DNA of 64,000 nucleotides from Sipunculus nudus (taxonomy: Eukaryota > Annelida > Sipuncula > Golfingiida > Sipunculidae): contig CM049317.1 in assembly GCA_026874595.1 (NCBI GenBank), forward strand, positions 21,648,882-21,712,881, in the 5' to 3' direction. The notes beneath the pieces are model-generated. The model was given only the letters and a program-made list of their open reading frames with translations. It ran no database searches and was not told where the DNA came from. The position numbers were made by a program, and so were the translations under genes. Of this stretch, positions 45,196 to 55,571 are shown in pieces; position 1 is the first letter of the stretch, and every line of letters starts with the position of its first letter.

Positions 45196-45355
45196 TTTGC
45201 TTGATCACTATGCCAAGCATGACCAAGCGATACATACTGTAGCTACAAATCCAGTATCTGCAATAAAATTATTTGCCCAAAAAATACACGTACCCATGAT
45301 TTGAACCAAATAAAGATATCAAACAAAATGTGAATAAGCCAAAAAAGTAACTCAA

Positions 45356-46271
45356 CAAGTGGCCCGTTGGCCATGACGCTCAGCTAAATTTGACATACAT
45401 GTGACACATACAATTATTATTGATGTTATGATCTGGTGACAAATATTTGAAAGGAAATCAAGCTTTTTGCCCACCAGTCTTCAGGAACTGAAGAAAAACA
45501 CTATGATCAATATGCATTGAAAGTATTGGCAATCAATGCATTAGTTATTCAGACACTGGAGATTTCGTATCAAATTCTTAATTATTCCGAGGGGTATTTA
45601 CTAACCCCGTAGTTCACAGATATTGTTTACCATGACCTAATTTCAGGGTTCCAAGGACATTTACCCAAGACTTTCCTGAAGGTCATGGTAGAAGATTCTA
45701 GGCCAAGAGGATACAATTTGTTTCCCCTCTAACTCCCTGGGTACTCAAAATCATGTTTTTGGCCCGTGGTTTGCAAAATATAGGTCACCATGACCTAATT
45801 TTAGTTTTCCAAGGAGATTTGCTTAGGACCTACTCGCATTTACTGTTAGATGTTCCTAGGCCTAGCGGTTGCGCTTTGTGCCCTGGTTACAATCAGACTG
45901 CTTCATTTGAAGGTCTCAAAAGGTGAGAAAAATGTGTAAACGTTAGAAAAATATAAAGGTGGCCCCACCCGTCTTCAGAAACACTATGATCAATATGCAT
46001 TGAAAGAATCATGGCAATCAACCCATTAGGTATCCAGATACCTGAGCTTTTGTATAATTTTAATTATTCTTGGGGGGATACTTATGAGTCCCATAGTTAG
46101 AGGATCTAGGTCGCAGTGACCTAATGTCAGGTATCCAAGGAGATGTTTGTTTCTCCATGGGTGTTAAGTTAGAAGTTTCTAGCTCCAGCTGTTACGATTT
46201 GTGCCCTGTTAACGGACAGATGACGGACAGAGTGATCGTTATAATTCAGATGACTTTCAGTTATCTAAGCT
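45356..46271 (-). mobile_element. Helentron-like alpha element, reverse, 916 bp
   Basis: The left edge is the inverse of the 3' end (CAAGTGGCCCGTTGGCCATG, ACGCTCAGCT). The right edge is the inverse of the 5' end (ACGGACAGA, GTGATCG, TCAGATGACTTTCAGTTATC, TAAGCT). About two diverged units lie between, with CACCCGTCTTCAG and CTAATTTCAGG. A short, old copy bounded at both ends. Confidence 0.75.
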
Positions 46272-46645
46272 AAAAAAAACTATCTAACTTCCAAACCCAC
46301 GTTTGTGTTTACTCATTGGCTAAATGAGCATTCTGGATCGCAGGACTTGTGGCCGTCACCGTTACACACTCGGCAGTCTATTTGATTTAGACACTGTGCC
46401 TTTGTGTGTCCAAGTTGTAACAAGTTTTGAATTTAACATTGTTGGTCTGATTTGTGTATTTCTGTTCTTTGTGATTAACCTCTGCTGTGAACACCCCACC
46501 AAAACATTTTTAGAGAGAGGTTTTGAAGGAACATTTATGTAGGCGAACCGTCTCACTGTTTTCCAGCGTACTAGCTCTCCCTTCCCATTCCTGTCTCTCT
46601 CATCTTTTAAGTCCGTTATAAACTTGCAACTGAGGTTTTGCAAAC

Positions 46646-47065
46646 CTACTTAGATGTCAGTTCTGGCTTCATCATCAGACTTTGGGTAGGCCTACAGCCT
46701 CCATAATCCTTGTCTCGTCCCAAGACGTGTGATTCCGATCCGTTCTGCTCCTCTCCGTACAACAGTTGTGGATCCGCAACAACCATAATCCACGGATTCG
46801 TTGTGCCCCGTCCATGGAATTGTACCCGCCTACCTGTTCTGCGGCAATACAGAGTTCTCTTAGTGGTCATGGGATTATCTCTGATGTCTGGTATATCCCG
46901 AGCCTTGATGAACACCGGCTGAATCATGTTGCATTCACTCCCAGGGAGCTCGGAGTCCTGGCTATGCTCATGTAAAGTGCCCACTGCGTCAACTGAGGAA
47001 GCCGTTTTGTTGTTTTGAAACTCCTGTGTCTCACCGAAAGAATTATGTTTCTGTTGTTTGCTCAA
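46646..47065 (-). CDS. Unassigned 139-codon ORF
   Basis: The longest ordinary-composition frame outside repeats. The peptide begins MSKQQKHNSFGETQEF and includes QPVFIKARDIPDIR, a basic KRTLYCRRTGRRVQF stretch and NPWIMVVADPQLLYGEEQNG. I do not recognise the family. Local GC content is higher than the surroundings. AACAGGTAGGC on the minus strand near 46827 could be a splice donor, so this may be an exon rather than a full ORF. An 85-110-nt open frame also exists on the plus strand, so coding status is uncertain. Confidence 0.25.
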   Translation of the reverse strand: MSKQQKHNSFGETQEFQNNKTASSVDAVGTLHEHSQDSELPGSECNMIQPVFIKARDIPDIRDNPMTTKRTLYCRRTGRRVQFHGRGTTNPWIMVVADPQLLYGEEQNGSESHVLGRDKDYGGCRPTQSLMMKPELTSK

Positions 47066-47441
47066 AAGTCTCTTTTCTGTTCTTGACGACAGATAACACT
47101 ACTGGGTATCTGTAGAGATTTTCGAGTGTCTATTTTGGAATACTCGACGACGAATCAGTGACAAATATTTAAAAAACTGGAGATACATCAAAAGACGTAC
47201 AAGTCGACACCGACCGGAGCCGGAACTAGGAAATTGACATTTAAATTTTTTTTCATAATATTAATGAATAATGAGAGACTCGATAGTAGTCGATACCCAT
47301 AAACTATTACCACATCTCGCAGCTTAATTTATGTCAGACATCTTAAAAAAGTCCCTTTAATGGTGATCCCATCAAGGCCTGTCCAACAAGTACGGTAGAT
47401 CAAATGTTACTTTAGCTGGCATAGGCCTATATATTATATTG

Positions 47442-47660
47442 TTAATTATCAGGGTCCAAATCTTCAAAATCTACTTTAGTCAACCAGTCAAGTTTAACGT
47501 ACCCCTTTAACACATATAACGGTTTTAAAACGTTTTTCTCAAAGGCGGATTGGTCATTTAAACACACCCTTCCGTCAGAGGTCGTTTCTACTCGAAATGA
47601 ATCTCTAATTCTGTCTTCTCTTAGTATGGGACAGCTGGGACTTCTTGTCTCAACTGTCAA
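47442..47660 (-). CDS. Unassigned ORF or terminal exon, 72 codons
   Basis: It reads MTVETRSPSCPILREDRIR, then SFRVETTSDGRVCLNDQ, and finishes LDWLTKVDFEDLDPDN with a stop. The mixed composition and acidic C terminus look more like real protein than repeat noise. On the minus strand AAGTCCCAG just inside the frame could be a 3' splice site, which would make this the last exon of a gene entering from the right. I cannot name a family. Confidence 0.3.
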   Translation of the reverse strand: MTVETRSPSCPILREDRIRDSFRVETTSDGRVCLNDQSAFEKNVLKPLYVLKGYVKLDWLTKVDFEDLDPDN

Positions 47661-48491
47661 ACTTTATATCAAGATTTCTAACATTTCAAGGAAACACTTG
47701 TTTACATTCCACATGCACATGCTTACAAAAAAATTATTTCGTAAGGTCCTTACCAAAAACACCCTTGTTTATGTAATTTTGCCTTGAAACAATTTTTATT
47801 CAATAAAGTTACACTTGAACAGACTAGCCTACATTGTACCTACAAATATAGTTAAACCGGTGGTGTATTTAGAAAACCCTTTGCAGTGTTTGTGTGTGTG
47901 TGGGGGGGGGGGGAGCAGATTTTGACTTCAACAATCCCCAAACAGTAGTGTCGCTCTCCTGGCAGTCCGAGTCTGTGCAAGTGTGGCTTTAAACCGTTTT
48001 GTGCGTTCACACAGGCACCAATGCACGAGGTTTACAGCCTGACAATATGTTGAAACAAGCACTCACGTTTGAGCTGTGATTCAGTTGCTGCTTCTAAACT
48101 TAGTCTTCTCCGCTCAATTCCCATTTAGATCCGATACTTTTGCCGAGTGAATATTTCACTGGCTGTTTATTCAACTTATATTTTCCACAGATATTGTTGT
48201 CCCAGATGGACAGCCAAAAACTCCAAGAAGATTTATATGAACTGTACGTGTTCCATTGCAGCGTTTGAGACGTTGTAAACATCTAACATATTTACTGGTG
48301 TTGATACTCCTTCCAGTTGCAATTATATTTTAATATAAAAGAGTAAAAATTATTTGTTTTTGTGTTCTTGAAAGCAATTGTAATATTATGTTATTAATTA
48401 TAAAGTTATAGCTGCATATTGGTCATAAACCTTTTAATTAAAACATAACAATGAATTATGCTCTTATTTATTAGAAAGTTTCGCATACTGT

Positions 48492-48503
48492 CACTAGATG
48501 GCG
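48492..48503 (+). promoter_or_regulatory. CTCF-like motif in E copy 1
   Basis: CACTAGATGGCG resembles the core of the CTCF consensus (CCACNAGRKGGCR). The aligned site in E copy 3 (58614-58625) is CACTAGAGGGCG, an even closer match. CTCF is present in molluscs. Binding is unproven. Confidence 0.35.
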
Positions 48504-49228
48504 ATAGCTGTGTTAACAGCTAAGCCAACATGGGGTTATTGATCCATTTGGCCTTCTTGTATTTAGAAATCTTAAGTATGGATCCTTTCAAATGCTAAAA
48601 CTACTTTTGGTACGAGCTATAACTAAGGATCTATATGCAAGAAATGCGGAACCGGCATGCCGAATGCGGATAAAAATCGATATTGATTGAATAAAAATTG
48701 ACAATCCAGATGCGAGTATCCAGCAATAAAAAAAAAAGTAATATATAGCGATTTTTGCCCGGTTCTGCATGGTATACCGGAAGCAATCAATAAAAATTAA
48801 AGCATGTTATCGTACCGCTTAGTCCGGTACATATGAAATCTCTCAACACGCATACCGCTTTTGGCATACAGCACTACGCGTGCCGTGCATTTATAATCTT
48901 TCAAGCTAAGACCGATTTCAGTGTGCTTTACGCGTGATTTGGCCCAGTCTCTGACCAATTAGTACTGTCGCTTCTCCAAAAAACATATTGAATGTTCAGA
49001 TACTTCCATTTTGTTTTATCAGGAGCGGATGTCCTCGATGCATGTTCTACATTTGCTTCATTTACTTAATTAGAGTAATTTACATTAATAAATCGAGAAA
49101 TAGGTCGATTTAAGCATAAAAGCGTACTATGCGCTCGACTGCGGACAGAGGTTTATCATAATAATACTTATTTGTTTACCTCGAAGTATTAGAATATGAT
49201 CATTTAAAAACATGAAATATAGATCAAG

Positions 49229-49340
<112 letters not shown>

Positions 49341-49523
49341 TGCCGTCGCAGCGGGTCTGAGCCTTGCTTAATTGCAACTGGATCCCATATTGCTTCAGCT
49401 GGCATGATCAGATGTTATCAATCACGACCCATAACGTCATTAAACAACGTTGCTTAAACAATCAAATTTGGCGACAATTACGACTTGTCGGGTTTTTTTT
49501 ACCATTCTAAATGCTGATGTCCC

Positions 49524-51425
49524 GAAATAGGGCGATATCACCCGCCGTCGATATCGGCCGCCGGCCTCAAATCGACCATATCGGCCGCCAGCGGGCAACC
49601 GTTTCGGCCGCAACCCCAACGGAGCTACTGCTGGGCCCTGACTCTGGCCAGTCAACCATATCGGCCGCGGCTTTGACGGTGGGGATGTTTTTGGCCGCCG
49701 GGCTACCTCATAACAACAAACACGGTTACCTCATAATTGAAACAAGCTTATTCAACAAGAAATATGATGGACTTAACAGAGACATATATTTATTCATAAT
49801 ATGATTAGTCATATTAAAGGAAACATGCACAAGTCAAAATCTGGAATCACAACACACGTACTTGCAATTAAGGAAACATGCATAAGTCAAAATCTGGAAT
49901 TACAACACACGTACTTGCAATTAATATTATAGAGCATTACTTTGTCCTGTTACTTCATTACAAAGGTATATGAAAGGATAGCAAACCAGGTTTAATTGTC
50001 TTGACGTATTTTAAGGAAATCGTCTCAAGTTTTATTAACAGGCACTACCAAAAAATATAATTTTTAATATCTCTCTCTCTATATATATATATATACATGT
50101 ATATATATATATATACTTTCATACTTTCTCTATATAGCCTATATAGAGTTATATATATGTGTGTGTGTATATAATTGCTGCATTTCTAATGAAGTGTGTA
50201 CAGATGTATATAAACATGTTTAATATATCCTCTAATATATACGATTAATTAAGTTTGATCATGTTGTATTTTTCACTTCAATCCTAATGTTGATATGGTA
50301 TATATTGATCATATTATATTTCATAATTATATTGTATGTTAAAAAGTAGGCCTACGTCCATCAGTACATGTGTGCTATTTGTAGAATCCATTTGAAATAA
50401 TTACATTCACATTTCCCTTACTTGCTCGGCGATAACTGTTGCTGTGAATAAATGGTCAGTTGCAGGAGCACCCGCCTCTAAGAATCCGGCGGCCAACGCG
50501 CTGTGCCGTTTCCCTGCTTGTTCAATTTGTACTCGATTGTTATAGTTCGAGCAGTAGGTGAGTAGCGTGAGTAGTAATTATATGACGTAAAGGTGTAGGT
50601 GTGATAAACCATGAAAGGAGGCCCTGACCTGGTATACAAAGAACACCCGCCTTTAAGAAGCCAGCGGCTAACGCGCTGTACCGCTTCCCTGCTTGTTCGA
50701 CTGTTACCGTCGGAGTAGTAGGTGAGTAGCGTGAGTGGAAATTAATGGAGGTAGAGGTACAGGTGTGATAAACCAAGAAACGTTTTGGATTTTCTAGGAG
50801 TAGACCTGTTTTTAAGTTTCCTTTTCATTTGTTAGCAAGGTATTTATAGCTTTTATTCTTTTTCATAAGACATTGTTGTATATATTTGGGGATAGAAAGT
50901 TTTCCTTTTGGACCTCTGTATATATTGTTACAAATTAAAGTTAGATTTCTAGCAGTATATTTAGATTTCGTTTGAATTAAATGAAAACATAATAAATGTG
51001 ATTTCTTTAATTATCATATATGCAATTAAATGTGTACTAAAAAGGTGTATAAAGTATTCTTTTTATTTCTGTTTGAGGTTATTTGCGTAGATGTTTTTGT
51101 TTGAAGGTGTTTGTGTAGAAGGGTGAACTGGTATGTGTGCGCTTGAGTTATTCCAATGATTAATTAAGGTTTAATCAGCTAGGACTTAATTGGCCCATGT
51201 AGCCTTGTTTGTTGTAATTATATAGCCAAGAAGAACGGCGGCTAGTAATGAGGTAGCCTGGCGGCCGAAATGGTGCCCCGCCGCCCAAGCCGCGCCCCAG
51301 ACGGTTGACTGGACAGAGTCAGTGCCCAGCAGTGGCTCCGTCGGGGTTGCGGCCGAAATGGTTGCCCGCTGGGCGCTGGCGGCCGATATGGTCGATTTGA
51401 ACGGCGGTCGAAATAGCCCTATACC
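49524..51425. mobile_element. 1.9-kb non-autonomous DNA transposon with ~200-bp inverted repeats
   Basis: Ends GAAATAGGGCGATAT and the inverse of ATAGCCCTATACC are flanked by GATGTCCC (49516-49523) and GTTGTCCC (51426-51433), an 8-bp target duplication with one or two changes. The inverted repeats run about 200 bp and are GC-rich (CGGCCGCCAGCG, TTTCGGCCGCAACCCC, GGCTACCTCAT). E copy 3 at 59785-59800 has the intact site GTTGTCCTAATGGG. An 8-bp duplication suggests hAT- or P-like origin; the superfamily is not settled. No transposase. Confidence 0.85.
50461..50775 (+). repeat. Two ~178-bp direct repeats inside the 1.9-kb transposon
   Basis: Both begin CACCCGCCT.TAAGAA.CC, contain AACGCGCTGT.CCG.TTCCCT and GTAGGTGAGTAGCGTGAGT, and finish AGGTGTGATAAACCA. 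The copies differ at several positions. Confidence 0.8.
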
Positions 51426-52163
51426 GTTGTCCCAATGGGACAGCCCAAAAAAACTCAATGTATTCTACTAACAAATAAAGTTATGCTTCAGGCTGTGTAA
51501 ACGATTAAATGTATTTAATGGGATTTGTACATCTTTACGTTCCACCTATATTTTAAATATACATGGACATGAAAGATTAATTTTTATATTTTTTTGGAAT
51601 AAGTGTAATATTGCATATTTCATTTTCTAAAACATATGCATGTGATTGTAATTTTTACTTTAAAAAATTAAGATTAATTCTATCCTTTATTTTCCAGCAG
51701 GTTATACATGCTATCCCTAGGTGGTGATAGCTATATCGCAATCAAATGTTCAAGGTTAACAACAGTAAGCCACCATGAGGTTATAATTGATACATAAACT
51801 TGTTAACTTATTTGTCTGAACCTGAAGGTGTTTATTGGTTTTAAAAATAATGTAAACCCTTTCTTGAGCCATTTTAACATTTAATAATTATACAAAAAAT
51901 AATCATATTTAGGTCATAATATAAGAAGGGTCACCGTGCACCCCCTCTGGCATTTTATGACATAGGTATCTTTAGATCCCCAGTTAATGAATTAACATGT
52001 TAACACTGATTATTTTGGGATACATTACCCTTTTAAGCCATTTAAAGATAGCCGCGTCTTTACCCACGGCACCCGCGGACAGGTAGCCTTGATAAGGGAG
52101 TAGGGTTTGTAAATGCTTATAGCTCGCTTAATATTTGACATATATATTTCCCATTGCGCGCTA

Positions 52164-52672
52164 ATAGCCCCATTTACACACGTTTTTCTGTAGCCCTCTA
52201 CATCGTTTAGCGCGCGCCTAGTCCCCCAAACGCGCCAGATTTCGAGGATTTTTAGTCTGGAGCGCGCTACATTTTGACCACCGGTTTCAGTCGGTTCCAG
52301 ATTCTAGCGCGCGCCAGACTGAGTCTGGCGCGGCCTACATTTGTGCTTCAAACGTTTGAAACAGAAGTGGAGCGCGCTACCTATACAGCGCGCTCCTGCA
52401 AGACTCGGTTGGCCTGTGACTAGGATTTAACCATGCGCGCAAGGAGGAATCATATCTAGACCGCGCTAGATTGCAGTATTTATCTGTGTGTAAACGCAAT
52501 GCAGATTCTAGGCCGGGCCAAGTGCAATGGGGCCTAACTTGACAGGATAGCTTGCTTTACATGGTCACTTAGTCCGGCACGGTGTAAACGAAAGTTAAAA
52601 TGCAGCCCGCTCCACATTTTTCTGGACTGGCCTAGCGCGCGCCACATTTTTTTCTAGTGTAAATAGGGCTAT
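52164..52672. mobile_element. 509-bp GCGCGC-rich miniature inverted-repeat element
   Basis: Ends ATAGCCCCATTTACAC and GTGTAAATAGGGCTAT are inverted repeats with one mismatch. The interior has repeated TAGCGCGCGCC, GGAGCGCGCTAC and TCTGGCGCGGCC motifs in both orientations, making it far richer in CpG than its surroundings. No ORF. The target duplication is unclear. Confidence 0.7.
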
Positions 52673-52977
52673 TTAGTTGTTTACAGAACTGTTCAACGTG
52701 TGTATGGATCATTTGCAACGCTGACAGCACTGTTAGTGCCAGCTATAGGCAAAGTTCTATAAGCACGAATTGCGGACCCGACATGCCGAATATCGATAAA
52801 ATCTATATTGATTTACAATGACAATCCATATGCGAGTATCCAGCATAAAGAAAAAAAAAGAATTCCAATATATAGCGATATTTGCCGATCTGCATGGAAA
52901 ATCGGAAGCAACAAAAAAAATATAGCATTCTTTCGTACCGCCAAGTCCAGTTCATGGGAAACATGCATACTGCTTTC

Positions 52978-53295
52978 GGCAAAAAAATAAAAAATAAATA
53001 ATAGATAAATGAAAGGTATGGTTCTCAGCAACCGCCCGCGTCAATTTTAACCGCCCCGCATAAAAAAATAATTTTGATTTTCATCTTTCATTAAGATAAA
53101 TATTACAAATTTGATAAGATTTCCTTTGTTATGTAGTGCTTTTTCCTGATTAGCAAAACAATTCTGTTATTTTCATGTTTTTCCCTGAACATATGACATT
53201 TTATCGAAATATAAAAAAAAAGGTTTAATAAATGTCGCCCGCCCGCACTGGTTTCTGAAAAAAAGTGCCAGAGGACCATACTTTTTTGGCCTTAC
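52978..53295 (+). mobile_element. Element 'M', copy 4, inside E copy 2
   Basis: GGCAAAAAAATAAAAAATAA, then GAAAGGTATGGTTCTCAGCA at the left, and AAAGTGCCAGAGGACCATAC, TTTTTTGGCCTTA at the right. It sits at the same point of E as copy 5, while E copy 1 has no insertion there (48858-48880). Confidence 0.75.
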
Positions 53296-53390
53296 GCGCG
53301 CCGTGCATATATAATCTTTTCAGATAAGACCGATTTCAGTGCACGGGCTTAACGCGTGAGTTGGCCTAGTATCTGACCAATTAGTACTAG

Positions 53391-54216
53391 ATTGATTGAT
53401 GATCTTTATTCCTCCAGTACTGGAGAGCTACAATCAAAAGTATAATAATGATGGCTCAAAAGGCCACATATAATGACAATATACAAAGAACATATAATAA
53501 CACTGAGTAACTATTCACCACCTGACCATTTACACACAAGTGTGTCCTTATGACATTGGTACACATGAACATTATCAAAGTTTACCATTTAATCATATGT
53601 ACCCCGTTCCTTCTCCACTGCATATCCTGGAGACATATAAACATAATCCCACACATATAACACACATATCGACAGGATAAATTATCATATAGATCCATCC
53701 CTCGGAATTCTACCACTGATCAGCCATGTGTCCGCGGCTATCTATACCTATTCTGCAGTATACGTTGATCATACAATCTTTGTTCACGGTTAATTATCGC
53801 TTCAGTAATTAAATCCGACCATGCACTCTTTGTTTGAAATGCTTCACTGTACAATGCGGATTGAATATATCCCGACAACTCATATTTGGTTAAATACTAC
53901 ATATATCAGCGACACTACCTTAACTCTCTGCCCTCTGTATATAACTACCTATTCTGTTTACCAAGGCTCGCTTTACAGGATTTTCTAGTGGAAGGCAATT
54001 TAGCTTTCATAAGAACGTAAGCTTTAATCTGTCCAGCATAGCTTCAATATGGGGCATTCACACAAAACTTAATGCAATGTCGGAGCGGGTGCTCCTATGG
54101 AGACCTCTGATTGATTAATAAAAAATCTTAACATTCGCTCTAGTTGAGTCATATTACTTGTATTTAGCTGGCTCTATAACTCTGCACCATACAACGCTTT
54201 GGGGAGTACAATTATT
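53391..54216 (-). pseudogene. LINE retrotransposon, 3' part (C-terminal ORF2 and tail)
   Basis: On the minus strand 54210 to about 54080 reads IVLPKALYGAEL-stop-SQLNTS, then MTQLERMLRFFINQSEVSIG, which is the segment following the reverse transcriptase domain in many non-LTR elements (VLPKALYGCELW..L, ...LERAQ.F). An in-frame stop shows decay. The far end (53391-53415, inverse) is AATAAAGATCATCAATCAAT, a poly(A)-like signal with an (ATCA)n tail. The reverse transcriptase core is missing. Confidence 0.75.
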
Positions 54217-55385
54217 GTATCCGCCATAACAGAGTTTTGCGGATACTGTATGTTTTCAGTTGCTCGCCGCCTCCGCGGTTTCCGGAGAACTCCACCGTAA
54301 CCACTGGGCAGAATTTTTTAAAATTTGAAATTTTGATCGGGTCACATGTGAACTGCTTCGACCTCATTTTTGGTTGACCTCTGACCTTTCCTCTCTGCCC
54401 AGCATTCAATTTGTGCGTCTGTTTCCACACATAAACGCACATATCTCGGAAAACTGTTTGACCGATCAGACTAAAAATTTTGCACAAATGTAGCCTTTGG
54501 ATAGCTTTATAACCTAAAATAAAATGGTGGCGCCACCTGCAACCATTTTTGCACAGCGTCAATCTGTTGTTCTGCTTTCGGATAAAATCACTCATATCTC
54601 TGCATTGATTGGACTTATCCACCTGAAATTTTGCGTGTGTATACATCCTGGAGAGCTTTCTTGATTTTATGACAGGTGACGCCACCTATATTCACGTTCA
54701 GGCTGCAGACATACAGGCTTATATCTCAGGACTGGTTTGACATATCCTTTTGACATTTTGCATGTGTATACACACAGCTCTTAATCATACGCAAAACTGG
54801 TGGCGCCACCTCCAACCATTTTTGCACAGCGTCCGTCTATTTGTCTGCCGTGGGACAAAATCACTCATATCTCGGCAGTGGTTTAACTAATCTGCCTAAA
54901 AATTTGCGTGTATATACATCTTTGATAGCTTTCTCGATTTTGTGGCAGGTGGTGCCACCTACTTTCACGTTCAGGCTGCAGACAGCAAGGCTTATATCTC
55001 AGGACTGGTTTGACGTATCCTCCTGAAATTTTGCATGGTATAGATCTCACATAGCTCTTTATTACACCCCAAACTGGTGGCGCTACCTCCAACCATTTTT
55101 GTACGGCGTCCATCTGTTTGTCTGCCGTTGGATAAAATCACTCATATCTCGGCAGTGGTTTGACTTATCTGCCTAAAATTTTGCAATTGTATACAACGTG
55201 GATTATTTTCTGGATTTTGTGGCAGTTGGCGCCACCTACATACACATTCGGCTGCAGACGTCCATGCTAATTTGCAGCACACCTCTCTCTATTTCCTCTT
55301 GCCACTCAATCCATGCCTCACTTCTCCCGTCCCACTCTGGTTTCGGTGGATACACGCAGTCGCTTGTCGACTACCCATATTTTAG
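54217..55385 (+). mobile_element. Helentron-like element, family C, 1,169 bp, inside the LINE
   Basis: It starts GTATCCGCCATAACAGAG and its hairpin partner TTTTGCGGATAC, and ends (C>T)TAG at 55382-55385 after the hairpin GCAGTCGCTTGTCGACTAC. Four palindromic GGTGGCGCCACC sites or variants lie in ~280-bp units. Left flank ..ATT and right flank TTT.. match the T-T insertion seen for the 29336 copy. Confidence 0.75.
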
Positions 55386-55571
55386 TTTATTCAGGTCTAT
55401 GTCTGATTCCTCATCGATGTTTTCATGTATTTCCCTCCCAAGTTTCGCTTTTTAGCATCTCATTTCACACCTAAATTTATTCTTCTCTTCTTTATAATTT
55501 ACATAAGACAAATAGGAGTTACCCTTGGACGACCATCTAATAGCCCCTTTTTACGAGCCAAATTCATTTTT
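55386..55571 (-). pseudogene. LINE retrotransposon, linker between endonuclease and RT
   Basis: On the minus strand it reads SYVNYKEEKNKFRCEMRC, a stop, then KAKLGREIHENIDEESDIDL. This matches the usual (Y..AK..FR....)KA......I.....D...FW region of LINE ORF2. It is bounded by a family C insert on one side and an alpha insert on the other. Confidence 0.6.

Larger units (their letters stand above)
51434..53388. repeat. Tandem unit 'E', copy 2 (with insertions)
   Basis: It continues from the right side of the 1.9-kb transposon with ACAGCCC and GATTAAATGTATTTAATGGG, and includes the repeat shared with 44405 (51903-52145), the GCGCGC element (52164-52672) and an M element (52978-53295). It stops at GACCAATTAGTACT where the LINE begins. 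Confidence 0.65.

Noticed and set aside
49511-49804. 97-codon ORF in the left inverted repeat of the 1.9-kb transposon
   Set aside because: Its mirror reading occurs in the right inverted repeat (51186-51458, minus); GC-rich inverted repeats generate it. No transposase likeness.
54212-54685. 157-codon minus-strand ORF, the longest in the window
   Set aside because: It lies in the family C array and its terminal hairpin; similar frames in the other C copies are broken, so it is a chance reading.
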